Shown in pieces: positions 8,451-18,877 of a stretch of DNA of 64,000 bases (position 1 is its first letter; each line of letters begins with the position of its first letter). The position numbers and the translations under genes are program-made. A model generated the notes under the pieces. It saw only the letters and a program-made list of their open reading frames with translations. It ran no database searches and was not told the origin of the DNA. The DNA is from Pseudomonas sp. MH9.2 (GTDB lineage Bacteria; Pseudomonadota; Gammaproteobacteria; Pseudomonadales; Pseudomonadaceae): assembly GCF_034353875.1 (NCBI RefSeq), contig NZ_CP133784.1, positions 1,612,001-1,676,000 of the forward strand, read 5' to 3'.

Positions 8451-11108
8451 TTAAGCCAGACTTTTGCTCACCACCTCATACACGTCGCTCGACAGATCGC
8501 CCGAAGCACGAATGCGCTCCAGTTCGGCCTTCATCAGGGCCTGACGGGCGCTGTCGTATTTGCGCCAGCGTGTCAGCGGTGCCAATTGGCGCGAGGCGAT
8601 CTGTGGATTGAAGGCGTTCAGCTCAATCACCAGGTCCGCCAGGAAGCGATAGCCCGAGCCATCCGCCGCATGGAAGTTGATCAGGTTCTGACCGGCGAAT
8701 GCGCCGACCAACGCACGAACCTTGTTCGGATTTTTCATCGTGAAGGCCGGGTGCGCCATCAACGCTTTAACCCGTTGCAGGCCACCGGGCAAGGTGCTTG
8801 CAGCCTGGACGCTGAACCATTGGTCCATGACCAGCGGATTGTCCTTGAAGTTGTCGGCAAACGTGGCCAGGGCCTTGGCTTTCTCTTCGGCGAATGGCGA
8901 GTTCACCAACACCGCGAGCGCAGTCAAGCGCTCGGTCATGTTGTCGCACGTATCGAACTGCTCAAGGCAGGCCGCAAGCACCTGCGGTTTGCCACTGAGC
9001 ATCAGGTACGACAGGGCGATGTTTTGCAGGCCACGACGGGCAAAATGCTCGGCCTCGGCGACATAAGCGGTCTTTTTCGACAGCTCGCGGTTGGCCTGGT
9101 AACGCTGCCATAAGCCCTCGAACAGGCTGTCGGCCAATTGCTTGCGGGCAAACTCGCGGGCGGCATGGATCGCGTCCACGTCGGCGACTTCGCTGATTTC
9201 TGTCAGATAGGCCTCGCCCGGCAACGACAGCATCTCGGCAACCATGGCCTGATCAAGCTGATCGTCAGCCAGCACGCTATTCAACGCAGTGACCAGACGC
9301 TGATCGAGCACCAGGGCCTCACCCTTCTGGTGTTGGCCGATCAATTCCTGCAGCACCTGTACCGACAGTTGCTGGCCTGCTTCCCAGCGATTGAAGCCGT
9401 CGCTGTCATGCTGCATCAGGAACATCAGTTGGTCACGGTTGTACGGGAAGCTCAGTTTCACCGGTGCCGAGAAACCACGCAGCAACGACGGCAGCGGCTT
9501 TTCAGCGATGTCGACGAAGGTGAAGGTCTGCTCGGCTTCGTTCACCGAAATCACCCGCGAGGTGCCCGACGCCGTTGCTTCGCCGGACAGACGCAAGGCT
9601 ATTTCGCCGCCCTGCGCATCCAGCAAGCCGAGCGCCACCGGGATCACGAAGGGTTGTTTTTCCTGTTTGTCCGGGGTCGCCGGGTAGCTTTGACGGAAAG
9701 TCAGGCTGTAGGTTTTCGCCGCGCTGTCATACGCCTCGCTCACCGCCAGACGTGGGGTGCCCGCCTGGCTGTACCAGCGTTTGAACTGGGTCAGCTCGAC
9801 GCTATTGGCGTCTTCCATGGCTTTGATGAAGTCATCACAGGTCACGGCTTGACCGTCATGGCGTTCAAAGTACAGGTCGCTGCCTTTACGGAAGCCCTCG
9901 GTACCGAGCAAGGTGCGCAACATGCGCACCACTTCCGAGCCCTTCTCGTACACGGTCAGGGTATAGAAGTTGGAAATCTCGATGAAGCTGGCCGGGCGCA
10001 CGGCGTGGGCCATCGGGCCGGCATCTTCGGCGAACTGGTGGGTACGCAGGTAAGCGACGTCTTCGATGCGCTTGACCGTGCGCGAGTTCATGTCGGCCGA
10101 GAACTCAGCGTCACGGAAGACCGTGAAGCCTTCCTTCAACGACAGCTGGAACCAGTCGCGGCAAGTCACGCGGTTGCCCGACCAGTTGTGGAAATATTCG
10201 TGGGCGACCACCGCTTCGACCCGCTGGTGCGCGGCATCGGTGGCGGTTTCGGCGCGAGCCAGCACACAGCTGGAGTTGAAGATGTTGAGGCCCTTGTTCT
10301 CCATGGCGCCCATGTTGAAGTCGTTGACCGCCACGATCATGAAGATGTCCAGGTCGTATTCGCGACCGTAGGTCTCTTCGTCCCAGCGCATGGACTTCTT
10401 CAGGCTGTTCATGGCGTGCTCGCACTTGTCGACGTTTTCAGGCTCGACATAAATGCGCAGTGTCACGTCGCGCTGGTTCATGGTGGTGAACACGTCTTCG
10501 ATGCACCACAGATCGCCGGCCACCAGCGCGAACAGGTACGCCGGCTTCATGAACGGATCTTCCCAGGTCGCCCAATGCCGACCGTCCTCTCCCGGGCCAC
10601 TGGCAATCGGGTTGCCGTTGGACAGCAGTACCGGATAGCTGTGCTGCTCGGCGCTGACGGTGGTGGTGAACTTGCTCATCACGTCAGGTCGGTCGAGGTA
10701 ATAGGTGATCTTGCGGAAGCCTTCGGCCTCGCACTGGGTGCAGAACATCCCGCTGGACTTGTACAAGCCTTCCAGCGCGGTATTGGTTTCCGGGTGAATC
10801 CGTACCGAGGTGTCGAGGGTGAATTGCGCAGCCTTGGGTTGCACGGTCAGCTGGTCGGGAGTCTGTTGGTAGTCGCCGACACCCAGTTCAGTGTCGTCGA
10901 GCTTGAGCGACAGCAGTTCGAGCAACTGCCCATCCAGCACCAGCTGCGGCAGACCGGCACCGCGCGCCGGGTTACGACGCATCACCAGTTGCGCATGGAC
11001 CAGAGTGTGGTCCTCGAACAGTTCGAAGGTCAGGTGCGTCTCGTCAATGAGGTACTCAGGCGCCTGATAGTCTTTCAGATAGATCATTTTCGGTTGTTCT
11101 GTGCGCAT
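8451..11108 (-). CDS. pepN: Aminopeptidase N (M1 zinc metallopeptidase)
   Basis: An 885-residue cytoplasmic M1 aminopeptidase that removes N-terminal residues from peptides during protein turnover. It shows the exopeptidase motif GAMEN at about residue 268 and the zinc site HEYFH with the third ligand Glu in LKEGF 18 residues on, followed by the long helical C-terminal region. Length equals that of other gammaproteobacterial PepN. The start MRTEQPK is the form I recall for Pseudomonas; an internal ATG seven codons later is possible. The gene is the last of a run with DUF2797 and yeaC, 10 bases after the former. Confidence 0.95.
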   Translation of the reverse strand: MRTEQPKMIYLKDYQAPEYLIDETHLTFELFEDHTLVHAQLVMRRNPARGAGLPQLVLDGQLLELLSLKLDDTELGVGDYQQTPDQLTVQPKAAQFTLDTSVRIHPETNTALEGLYKSSGMFCTQCEAEGFRKITYYLDRPDVMSKFTTTVSAEQHSYPVLLSNGNPIASGPGEDGRHWATWEDPFMKPAYLFALVAGDLWCIEDVFTTMNQRDVTLRIYVEPENVDKCEHAMNSLKKSMRWDEETYGREYDLDIFMIVAVNDFNMGAMENKGLNIFNSSCVLARAETATDAAHQRVEAVVAHEYFHNWSGNRVTCRDWFQLSLKEGFTVFRDAEFSADMNSRTVKRIEDVAYLRTHQFAEDAGPMAHAVRPASFIEISNFYTLTVYEKGSEVVRMLRTLLGTEGFRKGSDLYFERHDGQAVTCDDFIKAMEDANSVELTQFKRWYSQAGTPRLAVSEAYDSAAKTYSLTFRQSYPATPDKQEKQPFVIPVALGLLDAQGGEIALRLSGEATASGTSRVISVNEAEQTFTFVDIAEKPLPSLLRGFSAPVKLSFPYNRDQLMFLMQHDSDGFNRWEAGQQLSVQVLQELIGQHQKGEALVLDQRLVTALNSVLADDQLDQAMVAEMLSLPGEAYLTEISEVADVDAIHAAREFARKQLADSLFEGLWQRYQANRELSKKTAYVAEAEHFARRGLQNIALSYLMLSGKPQVLAACLEQFDTCDNMTERLTALAVLVNSPFAEEKAKALATFADNFKDNPLVMDQWFSVQAASTLPGGLQRVKALMAHPAFTMKNPNKVRALVGAFAGQNLINFHAADGSGYRFLADLVIELNAFNPQIASRQLAPLTRWRKYDSARQALMKAELERIRASGDLSSDVYEVVSKSLA

Positions 11109-11118
11109 GCTGGAGTCC

Positions 11119-11949
11119 TTACTGATGCACGGCGAGCTGATAAGCCGTGTACTTACGAATATTGATCACGCCGGTATCGAAGATCAGGTACTGCCCCTTG
11201 ATCCCCATCAGCGTGCCTTCAGCGATCGGGTTCTTGTCCAGATTGAAGCTGACGATCTTGGTCGGATAAGCCTCGACCGGGTAACGAATTTCAATTGGCT
11301 CGACGTCATGCAAGAGTTGGACGGCCTGCAGGCCGAATCGTTCTTGCAAGCCGAGCAAGCCTTCGCCACAGGTGTCGAACAGTTGCTGGCGAACGGCTTT
11401 AAGGTCCACCGGCGGTGCATCGCCCTTGAGCAAGGCACGCCAGTTGGTACGGTCGGCCACCTGACTGCGCAACAGGTCTTCGACAAAACCGGACTGCTGC
11501 CGCGTCGCGACGCGCACAATCGGCACCGCCTGACTGGCCCCCTGATCAAGCCAGCGGGTGGGCAATTGCGTGGCGCGGGTGATGCCGACCTTGACCCCGG
11601 AAGAGTTGGCCAGATAAACCACATGATCGGTCATGCAGAACTGCTCGCCCCACGCCGGATCACGGCAGGTTCCCTGTTCGTAGTGGCATTTTTCCGGGCT
11701 CATGATGCAAATATCGCATTGCGCCAGTTTGGTCATGCACGGGTAGCAATACCCTTGGCTGAAGCTGGTCTTGGTCTTGCGCCCGCAATGGGTGCAATTG
11801 ATCGCGCCCAGGTATTCCAGGCGCACCGTCTTGCCGATCATGGGATTGACCGGTATGTCCGTGTCGCCCAGACGAAAACCGTACTGCACCCACGGCGCGT
11901 CGAGACGCGCCGACATTTTGCTGATTGCACCGCGGCCAATCTCGATCAA
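11119..11949 (-). CDS. DUF2797 zinc-ribbon-like protein
   Basis: A 276-residue protein of the DUF2797 family, function unknown. It has a dense Cys/His region at about residues 58-110 (C-x2-C, C-x2-C, C-x2-C, C-H, C) that should bind one or two zinc ions, followed by a conserved C-terminal domain. The frame begins with a TTG whose bases overlap the yeaC stop (TTGA), implying translational coupling. The first in-frame ATG is at 11916 but has no ribosome-binding site, so the TTG start is preferred with moderate confidence. Confidence 0.75.
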   Translation of the reverse strand: MIEIGRGAISKMSARLDAPWVQYGFRLGDTDIPVNPMIGKTVRLEYLGAINCTHCGRKTKTSFSQGYCYPCMTKLAQCDICIMSPEKCHYEQGTCRDPAWGEQFCMTDHVVYLANSSGVKVGITRATQLPTRWLDQGASQAVPIVRVATRQQSGFVEDLLRSQVADRTNWRALLKGDAPPVDLKAVRQQLFDTCGEGLLGLQERFGLQAVQLLHDVEPIEIRYPVEAYPTKIVSFNLDKNPIAEGTLMGIKGQYLIFDTGVINIRKYTAYQLAVHQ

Positions 11950-12206
11950 TGGATAGCATCCGACTTGAACAGGATGTTAGGCACTGTTATCGATTTTGAA
12001 CTGCATTCCTGCGGTCCCATATAGCCGGTGCGTTGTTCCTCGGGCAAGTTCTGGACTTCCCAGGCGATCAACGCTTGCAAGGACAACTCACGCTGTTCCT
12101 GGGACAGCTTGCGACCGTCGGACCACTTGCCGATTTCCACTGCCAATTTCAGGCTTTGGTAAATGTCCGGGGTAATGTTTTCGATCATTTCAACAAAAGA
12201 GGACAT
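11946..12206 (-). CDS. yeaC: YeaC-like DUF1315 protein
   Basis: An 86-residue acidic protein of the DUF1315/YeaC family, function unknown, here between rhomboid and DUF2797 genes as in P. aeruginosa. The ATG at 12206 was chosen because GGAG lies 6 bases upstream; the longer frame starts with a GTG inside that site. It overlaps the next gene by 4 bases. Confidence 0.8.
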   Translation of the reverse strand: MSSFVEMIENITPDIYQSLKLAVEIGKWSDGRKLSQEQRELSLQALIAWEVQNLPEEQRTGYMGPQECSSKSITVPNILFKSDAIH

Positions 12207-12233
12207 ATCACTCTCCACAGTAAGGACACAATT

Positions 12234-13103
12234 TTAACCAGCCCGGCGAGCTAAAGCTCCGCCTACAAGACCCGTAACACAACCGATGATCAGGCCGCCG
12301 ACATGAGCGCCGTTGGCGATGGCGCCGAAGCCCAGCATGCTGATCAGACCCGACAGGCACAGCAGCAGCCAGACCAGCATCATGATCAGTACGCCGCGAG
12401 GCAGACGATAAACAGGGTTCGGCGCCAGCCACTGGAAGATCCAGCAATGGCCGAGCAGGCCGTAGAGTACTCCCGAAAGCCCGCCAAACAGGGTCGGCCC
12501 ACTGACCAGATATTGGGTGTAGTTGGACACCAGGCTGAACAGCAAGGTCAGCCCGAGCAAGTGCCAACTGCCCTCGCGCGACTCGATCCGCCGCCCCAGT
12601 TCCCAGTACCACATGCCGTTCATCGACAGATGGAGAATACCGAAATGCACCAGCATCGGTGTGACCAGCCGCCACCACTGCCCCGCTGCCAGACTGTCGG
12701 CCAGTGGCATGAAGGTGATGTAGTCACCCCGCACGCGGAAGTCGAGAAAAGTCAGCCAGCTCAGGGTGTCAAACCGGTCACCGAGCAGGGTGACGGCGCC
12801 AACCACCAGGCACAGCAGCAATACCAGTGTCGTAACCGGGCTGTTGCGCAATTGTTGGACAAAGCCCGGCCGGGCGTAGGTCGCCCCCAGCTCGACAGCG
12901 GGCAATTCATAGGCGGGATCGCCTTCGGGGAAGCGTTGATACAGCACTCGGATGTCATCTGCCAATTGCGCATTTGGCACCCACAAAACTTGCTCACCCG
13001 CCTCTTCACTGACCCGATGGGGCACGCGCAGGCGTCGCAACAAGCCGACGAAGCCGCTCAAGTCAGTGGTCAACGGCAAGCGTAGTACTGCAACAGGACT
13101 CAT
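12234..13103 (-). CDS. Rhomboid intramembrane serine protease (GlpG-like)
   Basis: A 289-residue inner-membrane protease. An N-terminal cytoplasmic domain of about 90 residues (as in GlpG) precedes six predicted membrane segments. The catalytic serine lies in GGLSGVLYG (about residue 197) and the catalytic histidine in GAHVGG (about residue 265), giving the Ser-His dyad; the HFGILHLSMNGMW segment matches the conserved H-x3-H-x3-N. It should cleave membrane proteins near the periplasmic face. Overlaps the preceding phosphoesterase gene by 4 bases (ATGA). Confidence 0.9.
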   Translation of the reverse strand: MSPVAVLRLPLTTDLSGFVGLLRRLRVPHRVSEEAGEQVLWVPNAQLADDIRVLYQRFPEGDPAYELPAVELGATYARPGFVQQLRNSPVTTLVLLLCLVVGAVTLLGDRFDTLSWLTFLDFRVRGDYITFMPLADSLAAGQWWRLVTPMLVHFGILHLSMNGMWYWELGRRIESREGSWHLLGLTLLFSLVSNYTQYLVSGPTLFGGLSGVLYGLLGHCWIFQWLAPNPVYRLPRGVLIMMLVWLLLCLSGLISMLGFGAIANGAHVGGLIIGCVTGLVGGALARRAG

Positions 13104-14071
13104 TGCACAGCCTCTGGACGTTCAACATCAACCCAGACGAATTTGCGTGGGTCGATGCAGGTTTCCTGGTCCAGCCGATAGGCGACCAGCTTGCCGTAAA
13201 GCACGGCGCTGTAATCCAGACAGGCCAGGTTCGGCCGGATTGGGGCGGGGTTGCCACTGCGCCAATAATGGCCAACGAACAGCAAGGGTTCGTCGATGCC
13301 GTAGCGTAACAAGGCATTTTTTTCGAGTGGCGACAACGGTGTCTTCGCGACCAGATCAGGCAAGGCGTCCGGCTGAAACACGACGTCGCCGTACGTTTGC
13401 GGGTCGTCTTCCCAAAACTTGGTGCGGAAAAACGCACGGGTCAGGCCATCGCCGCCGGTCAGGGTCAGGCCATGCGGCAGGCGCATGTCTGTCCCCCGCA
13501 GCAGACGGTCGAAGACGTTGCTGGCGAAACTGCCGGGCTCGGCGGACGCCTGAACAAAGTGCTCATCTATACAACCGTCGCTGTACTGCGCCCGTAGCGG
13601 CTCGATCAAACCCGCGTCCCAACAGGCGTGAACCATGCGAAACCGCCCGGCATCGATAAACAGCGGCATCGTGTAGAACCACGCGAGGAAGTCATGCCAG
13701 TCCTGAGGATGCTGGTCGAACTGGCTCAGGGTTTCCTCAAGCAGCCGCGCGTGACGCGGCGTATGTTCGCGCACGAATTGCTTGTGGCTGCCCGGCAAAG
13801 CTGGCGTGCTCCAGCCCAGCGCATTGAATTCATGGTTGCCCATGATGCAGTGGGCCTGGCCCGCTTCGACCATGTCATGAACGATGTGCAGCGCTTCGCG
13901 GATTCGCGGGCCACGGTCGATGATGTCGCCAAGAAACAGCGCGATACGTTCAGGGTGGCGCCAGACGCCCGCCTGAAAACGGTAACCGAGGGTGTCGAGC
14001 AAGTGCTCAAGGGTATGGGCACAACCATGCACGTCACCGATCAGATCATAGCTACGCGCGGGATCGAGCAT
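13100..14071 (-). CDS. Metallophosphoesterase (PPP-like)
   Basis: A 323-residue calcineurin-like phosphatase. The metal-binding motifs are present in order: GDVHG (residues about 11-15), GDIIDRGP (about 48-55), GNHEF (about 77-81) and GHYW near residue 265. Relatives are PrpA/ApaH-type protein or nucleotide phosphatases; the substrate is not predictable. ATG at 14071 overlaps the NAD kinase stop as TGATG; the longer frame would use a TTG. Position next to NAD kinase is conserved in Pseudomonas. Confidence 0.85.
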   Translation of the reverse strand: MLDPARSYDLIGDVHGCAHTLEHLLDTLGYRFQAGVWRHPERIALFLGDIIDRGPRIREALHIVHDMVEAGQAHCIMGNHEFNALGWSTPALPGSHKQFVREHTPRHARLLEETLSQFDQHPQDWHDFLAWFYTMPLFIDAGRFRMVHACWDAGLIEPLRAQYSDGCIDEHFVQASAEPGSFASNVFDRLLRGTDMRLPHGLTLTGGDGLTRAFFRTKFWEDDPQTYGDVVFQPDALPDLVAKTPLSPLEKNALLRYGIDEPLLFVGHYWRSGNPAPIRPNLACLDYSAVLYGKLVAYRLDQETCIDPRKFVWVDVERPEAVQ

Positions 14072-14961
14072 CAATCGCCTCCACCACCGAGCCGGCTGCC
14101 CCAGCCAAGCTTGGTGCGGCAGACTTCGTAATAATTGTGATCAAGCGGATGAATCAACCGCAGCTTTTGCGGCTTCTTGCTGATGTTGATCGTATCACCG
14201 GGCGCGCAGGTGAAATGGTTCTGCCCGTCACACGAGACTTGCGGGTAGATCTGCATGTCTTTGGACACGACGATCTTCAATTCGCTGTTGCCATCGACCA
14301 CGATCGGCCGGCCTGACAGGGTGTGCGGGTACATTGGCACGATGACGATCGCGTCGAGTTTGGGGTGCATGATCGGCCCGCCCGCCGACAGCGCGTAGGC
14401 AGTCGAACCGGTCGGCGTGGCGACGATCAGGCCGTCGGCCTTCTGGCTGCAGACGAACTGGCCGTCGATATACAGCTCGAACTCGATCATCCGCGTCGAT
14501 TTACCGGGGTGCAGTACCACATCGTTGAGCGCATCACCCTGACCAATGGCGTCGCCATGGCGCCGTACTTCGGCCTGAAGCAGGAAGCGGTTCTCCACCA
14601 GATAGTGGCCGTCGAGCACTTCGGCGACTTTCACTTCCAGCTCATCGGGACGGATATCGGTGAGGAACCCCAGGCTGCCCCGGTTGATCCCCAGCACCGG
14701 CACGTTATGACGCGCCAAGGCCCGGGCAGCACCCAAAAGGCTGCCATCACCGCCGACGACGATGACCATGTCGCAGACTTCGCCCAGCATTTTACGCGTC
14801 GACGTCTGCAGACCATGCCCCGGCAAGACTTCGGCGATGGTGTCTTCGAGGATCACGTGCATGTGCCGCTCGAGCAGAAACGCCTTCAGTCGGCGAACGG
14901 TATCAAGCACCTGCGAACTGCCGAGGCGACCAATGATGCCGATATTGCGAAATTGCTCCAT
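14071..14961 (-). CDS. nadK: NAD kinase
   Basis: A 296-residue ATP-dependent NAD kinase producing NADP. It carries the diagnostic GGDGS(L) motif at about residue 72 and the Gly-rich TPTGSTAYALSAGGPI region at about 173-188. The start at 14961 (MEQFRNIGIIGR) has AGGAG 5 bases upstream and gives the usual length. First gene of the minus-strand run down to pepN, divergent from the DUF1853 gene. Confidence 0.95.
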   Translation of the reverse strand: MEQFRNIGIIGRLGSSQVLDTVRRLKAFLLERHMHVILEDTIAEVLPGHGLQTSTRKMLGEVCDMVIVVGGDGSLLGAARALARHNVPVLGINRGSLGFLTDIRPDELEVKVAEVLDGHYLVENRFLLQAEVRRHGDAIGQGDALNDVVLHPGKSTRMIEFELYIDGQFVCSQKADGLIVATPTGSTAYALSAGGPIMHPKLDAIVIVPMYPHTLSGRPIVVDGNSELKIVVSKDMQIYPQVSCDGQNHFTCAPGDTINISKKPQKLRLIHPLDHNYYEVCRTKLGWGSRLGGGGD

Positions 14962-15105
14962 GGGGCTCCTGCGGGATTCGATACGACTCAAAGAAAGCGA
15001 TTATGGGTGAAAGGCCTGCCCAGCGGCAAACCGGTGCGGATTATTTGCCTGCCCGGACATCCTCGCGAATGACCCAACCCCTTCAACACAGGCTATTCTC
15101 GCTGA

Positions 15106-16095
15106 ATGACTTTATTCCCGAGCCTACTCGACCTGCCCCGCCAGTTGCGCCACCCCGAAGTGCGCGACCTGGCGTGGGTCATCCTCGCACCGCCGATGCT
15201 TGCCGAAACGCCCTGGCCCCAGCGTCACCCCCTGACGGGCAGTGATTGGGTGCAAGCGCCGCACACCCTGGCCGACTGGTTACTGCGTCTGGATCAGGAC
15301 AGCAGCGCCCTGAATCACTGGCTGGCACTGGGCGCGACCCGACGCCTGGGTCTGTATTACGAGCGGCTGTGGCAATTTGCCGTGCAGCAGGCACCCGGCG
15401 TTGAAATGATCGCCGCCAATTTACCTATTCGCCTGGCCGGTCACACGCTGGGGGAGCTGGACATGCTTCTGCGTGACCGGGACGGCGTGCACCACGTGGA
15501 GTTGGCGATCAAACTCTATCTGGGGCCGCAACGGGGCGATGGCAAGGACCCCGCGCAATGGTTGGGGCCCGGTTGTCATGACCGACTGGACCGCAAGCTC
15601 GCGCACCTGAGCCAGCATCAACTGCCAATCTCGGCACGACCCGAGGCCCGTGAAGCCCTTGATGCGCTGGACATTCGCCAGTTCAGCGCTGAACTGTGGC
15701 TGGGGGGTTACCTGCTTTATCCATGGCCCGGGAAAGCACAATCACCGGCGGGCGCGCACCGTCAGCACCTGAATGGACGCTGGCTGCATCAGCATGACTG
15801 GGCAGATTTCATCGCGCAAAGCCCCGCAGGTCGTTGGCAACCCCTGCCGCGCCATGCCTGGCTGGCTCCCGCCCATTACAGTGAAGCGCAGACCTGGCAG
15901 GCCGATCAGTTACAGGAGTGGCTGCTGCAACTGGACCCGCTGGCGCCAGCACAGCTCTTGGTGCGCTTGACCGAAAACGGTGGCGGCGATTGGGAAGAGG
16001 CCGAGCGCCTGTTCCTGGTCTCGGATCAGTGGCCCTATCTAGGGAATACCACCAACGCCGTCGCCTCAGTCGCCGTACCAATGCCGCCGGCTTGA
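15106..16095 (+). CDS. DUF1853 family protein
   Basis: A 329-residue cytoplasmic protein of the DUF1853 family, no known activity. The segment [23 protein letters not shown] (about 118-140) has the D-x(n)-E-x-K spacing of PD-(D/E)XK nucleases, so a nuclease fold is possible; this is inference. Divergent from nadK, a neighbourhood I recall as conserved in Pseudomonas. Confidence 0.75.
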   Translation: MTLFPSLLDLPRQLRHPEVRDLAWVILAPPMLAETPWPQRHPLTGSDWVQAPHTLADWLLRLDQDSSALNHWLALGATRRLGLYYERLWQFAVQQAPGVEMIAANLPIRLAGHTLGELDMLLRDRDGVHHVELAIKLYLGPQRGDGKDPAQWLGPGCHDRLDRKLAHLSQHQLPISARPEAREALDALDIRQFSAELWLGGYLLYPWPGKAQSPAGAHRQHLNGRWLHQHDWADFIAQSPAGRWQPLPRHAWLAPAHYSEAQTWQADQLQEWLLQLDPLAPAQLLVRLTENGGGDWEEAERLFLVSDQWPYLGNTTNAVASVAVPMPPA

Positions 16096-16128
16096 GCGTT
16101 CGGCCGGAATCTATGCAGTGATAGGTGA

Positions 16129-17346
16129 TCAGACTTTTTTGGTATTGGGCAACAGAACCGTAAAAATCCCCAGCAGTGGCAGGAACGAGCAGAGCGAGTA
16201 CACGTAGATGATTCCGTGGATATCGGCCAGGTAGCCGAGCAACGCTGCGCCAATCCCACCGAAACCGAACATCAAGCCAAAGAACACCCCGGCAATCATC
16301 CCCACGTTGCCCGGCACCAGCTCTTGAGCAAACACCACAATGGCGGAAAACGCCGAGGCCAGAATGAAGCCGATGATCACGCTCAGCACGCTGGTCCAGA
16401 ACAGGTCCGCATAGGGCAGCATCAAGGTGAACGGCGCCACCCCAAGGATCGAGAACCAGATCACCGTTTTACGCCCGACTTTGTCGCCTATAGGGCCGCC
16501 AAAGAACGTACCGGCGGCTACCGCACCGAGAAACAGGAACAGGTGCAGTTGCGAACTGGCCACCGACAGGTCGAATTTCTGGATCAGGTAAAACGTGAAA
16601 TAGCTGGTGAAACTGGCCATGTAGAAGTATTTGGAAAACACCAGAAAGCCGAGGACCATCAACGCGCCGGTCACCCGCTTTTTCGACAGGCCATGGGTCG
16701 CTTGCTGCCCTGCCTTGAGTTTGAACAGGTTCAGGTGCGCGCGGTACCAACGACTGATCGCGTACAGCAAACCGATGGCAAACACCGCGAACAGCCCGAA
16801 CCAGGCGACATTGCCTTGGCCAAACGGAATGATGATGGCTGCAGCCAGCAGTGGGCCAAATGCCGACCCTGCGTTGCCACCGACCTGAAAGGTAGACTGA
16901 GCCAGGCCAAAGCGGCCACCCGAGGCCAGTCGGGCGATACGCGACGCTTCCGGGTGAAATGTCGAAGAACCAACGCCGATCAATGCCGACGCCAGCAGAA
17001 TGAGCGGAAAGCTGCCGACCATCGACAGCATGACAATCCCTACCAGCGTACAAATAGCACCGGCCGGCAATAGCAGCGGGTTCGGATGACGATCCGTGTA
17101 ATAACCCACCCAAGGCTGCAACAGCGACGCCGTGATCTGAAAGGTCAGGGTAATCAATCCGACCTGAGTGAAGGTCAACCCGTAGTTGGCCTTGAGCATT
17201 GGATAGATCGACGGCAGTACCGCCTGAATCAGGTCATTGATCAAATGCGCCAGAGCCACGGCACCAATGATGCGCATGACCAGAGGACTGCTTTGGCTCG
17301 CTGCCAAGGGCGGGACCGGGCTGGACTGAATATTGCTGATAGCCAT
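16129..17346 (-). CDS. MFS transporter, fosmidomycin-resistance (Fsr) type
   Basis: A 405-residue major facilitator with twelve predicted membrane segments and the MFS loop motif GYYTDRHPNPLLLPAG after TM2 and GDKVGRKTVI after TM8. The N-terminal ALAHLINDLIQAVLPSIYPML is characteristic of the Fsr family of drug/proton antiporters. The actual substrate is unknown. The start is ambiguous: ATGs at 17355 and 17346 both follow GGATG; 17346 was taken. Converges on the DUF1853 gene with a 33-base gap. Confidence 0.8.
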   Translation of the reverse strand: MAISNIQSSPVPPLAASQSSPLVMRIIGAVALAHLINDLIQAVLPSIYPMLKANYGLTFTQVGLITLTFQITASLLQPWVGYYTDRHPNPLLLPAGAICTLVGIVMLSMVGSFPLILLASALIGVGSSTFHPEASRIARLASGGRFGLAQSTFQVGGNAGSAFGPLLAAAIIIPFGQGNVAWFGLFAVFAIGLLYAISRWYRAHLNLFKLKAGQQATHGLSKKRVTGALMVLGFLVFSKYFYMASFTSYFTFYLIQKFDLSVASSQLHLFLFLGAVAAGTFFGGPIGDKVGRKTVIWFSILGVAPFTLMLPYADLFWTSVLSVIIGFILASAFSAIVVFAQELVPGNVGMIAGVFFGLMFGFGGIGAALLGYLADIHGIIYVYSLCSFLPLLGIFTVLLPNTKKV

Positions 17347-17533
17347 GAAGATCATCCGTAACAATGGGTATGCGCTTTACAACCGTGATTGCAAAGGATG
17401 CCGCCAACAGTGGCGGCGCCAATGTGCCACTTTTTAGCGCATGAATGCCATTTTTTGTTGCGGACTCTGCCTGGCTGGCAAAATTTATCCTCCCTGATGC
17501 CAGTGCATCCAAAAGCATCAGTAGAGGTATTCG

Positions 17534-18877
17534 CTAAGCGACAGATCCCTGCGGCGACACTTCGAATTCATCTGAGCCATCAGCCCCGTGCAAGGAAACC
17601 TTCGACGTCTCCGGCAACGCCAATCCGCCCGCCAGCGCCAGCACTGCGACGGCCATCAGGTAAAAAGCCGGGGACAGGTTGCTGCCGGTCGTGGTGATCA
17701 GCCAGGTGGCAACCAGTGGCGCGGTACCACCAAAAATCGTGTAGGCCATGTTGTAGGTGATCGCCGAGGCGGTGTAACGCGTACGTGTAGGAAAGGTTTC
17801 GGAGAGCAAGGCCGCCGTGACCACACCACAGAGCACTGCTCCCACCGCCAACAACATTACGCCGAAGATCGACGCAATGAACGAGCCGGAACTGGCCATC
17901 AGGAATGCGGGATACACCACCACAAGCAACAACACGCCAGCGCTCGCTATTGTCGCCCGCCGCCCGACCCTGTCGGAAAACATCCCGGCCAATGGGCAGA
18001 TTGCGGCGGCAAAAATCAGCGCAACCACCGACACCAGCAATGCCGTAGCCCGGCTCAGACCGCCTGCGACTTGCAGGTACGTGGCGAAATAGGTGGTGAA
18101 CATATAAAACGAAAGCGCCGTCAACGACACGAACGCGCCCAGGCAGCAGATCGCGGCACCATGGGTACGCAGGGTTTCGCGCAATGGGGAATGGGCCACT
18201 GCAGCCTCGTTGGCGACGGCTTGAAACGCCGGGGTTTCATCCAGTTTCCAGCGCAGATACAGCCCGACCAACCCCAACGGGGCTGCCAGCAGAAACGGCA
18301 AACGCCAGCCCCAAGTGCTCATGGCGTCCAGCGACAGCGACGACTCCAGCGCATAGGCCACCACCGCCGCGCAGGCAAAGGCGGAGAACGTCGAGACCGG
18401 CACAAAGCTGCCATACCAGGCGCGCTGGGTGCGCGGTGCATGCTCCATCAGATAAGCGCAGGCGCCAGCGTATTCACCCCCGGCGGAAAACCCCTGGGCA
18501 CAGCGAATCAACGTCAACAACACCGGCGCCAGCACGCCAATTGCCGCGTAATTGGGCAGCACGCCAATCAACGTCGTCGCACCCGCCATCAGCAGGATGG
18601 TCAAGGCCAGGGTTTTCTTGCGCCCTACCCGGTCACCGAGCATGCCGAAGAAAATACCGCCCAAGGGCCGAAAAGCGAACGCCACAGCAAAGACAGCGAA
18701 CGTCTTCAACAACGCGGCGCTGGGGTCGCTGCTGGGGAAAAACTGCTGAGCGATAGTCGTCGCCAAAAAGCCGTACACCGCAAAGTCGAACCACTCGACA
18801 AAATTGCCAATGGCCGCCGCACAGATCACGCGTCTCAAGGTGGCAGGGTCTACAGCCTTCATTGCTTGGGTTGTCAT
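17534..18877 (-). CDS. MFS transporter, metabolite:H+ symporter (MHS) family
   Basis: A 447-residue, twelve-helix importer. The start AIGNFVEWFDFAVYGFLA is the hallmark of the MHS family (ProP, KgtP, citrate carriers), and the GMLGDRVGRKKTL loop after TM2 is intact. Likely substrates are small zwitterions or carboxylates. It follows the D-cysteine desulfhydrase-like gene on the same strand by 150 bases, so uptake of an amino-acid-like substrate of that enzyme is a reasonable but unproven idea. Codon use is like its neighbours. Confidence 0.8.
   Translation of the reverse strand: MTTQAMKAVDPATLRRVICAAAIGNFVEWFDFAVYGFLATTIAQQFFPSSDPSAALLKTFAVFAVAFAFRPLGGIFFGMLGDRVGRKKTLALTILLMAGATTLIGVLPNYAAIGVLAPVLLTLIRCAQGFSAGGEYAGACAYLMEHAPRTQRAWYGSFVPVSTFSAFACAAVVAYALESSLSLDAMSTWGWRLPFLLAAPLGLVGLYLRWKLDETPAFQAVANEAAVAHSPLRETLRTHGAAICCLGAFVSLTALSFYMFTTYFATYLQVAGGLSRATALLVSVVALIFAAAICPLAGMFSDRVGRRATIASAGVLLLVVVYPAFLMASSGSFIASIFGVMLLAVGAVLCGVVTAALLSETFPTRTRYTASAITYNMAYTIFGGTAPLVATWLITTTGSNLSPAFYLMAVAVLALAGGLALPETSKVSLHGADGSDEFEVSPQGSVA

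Noticed and set aside
9138..11165. 675-codon plus-strand open frame
   Set aside because: Complete antisense shadow of pepN with no recognisable domain.
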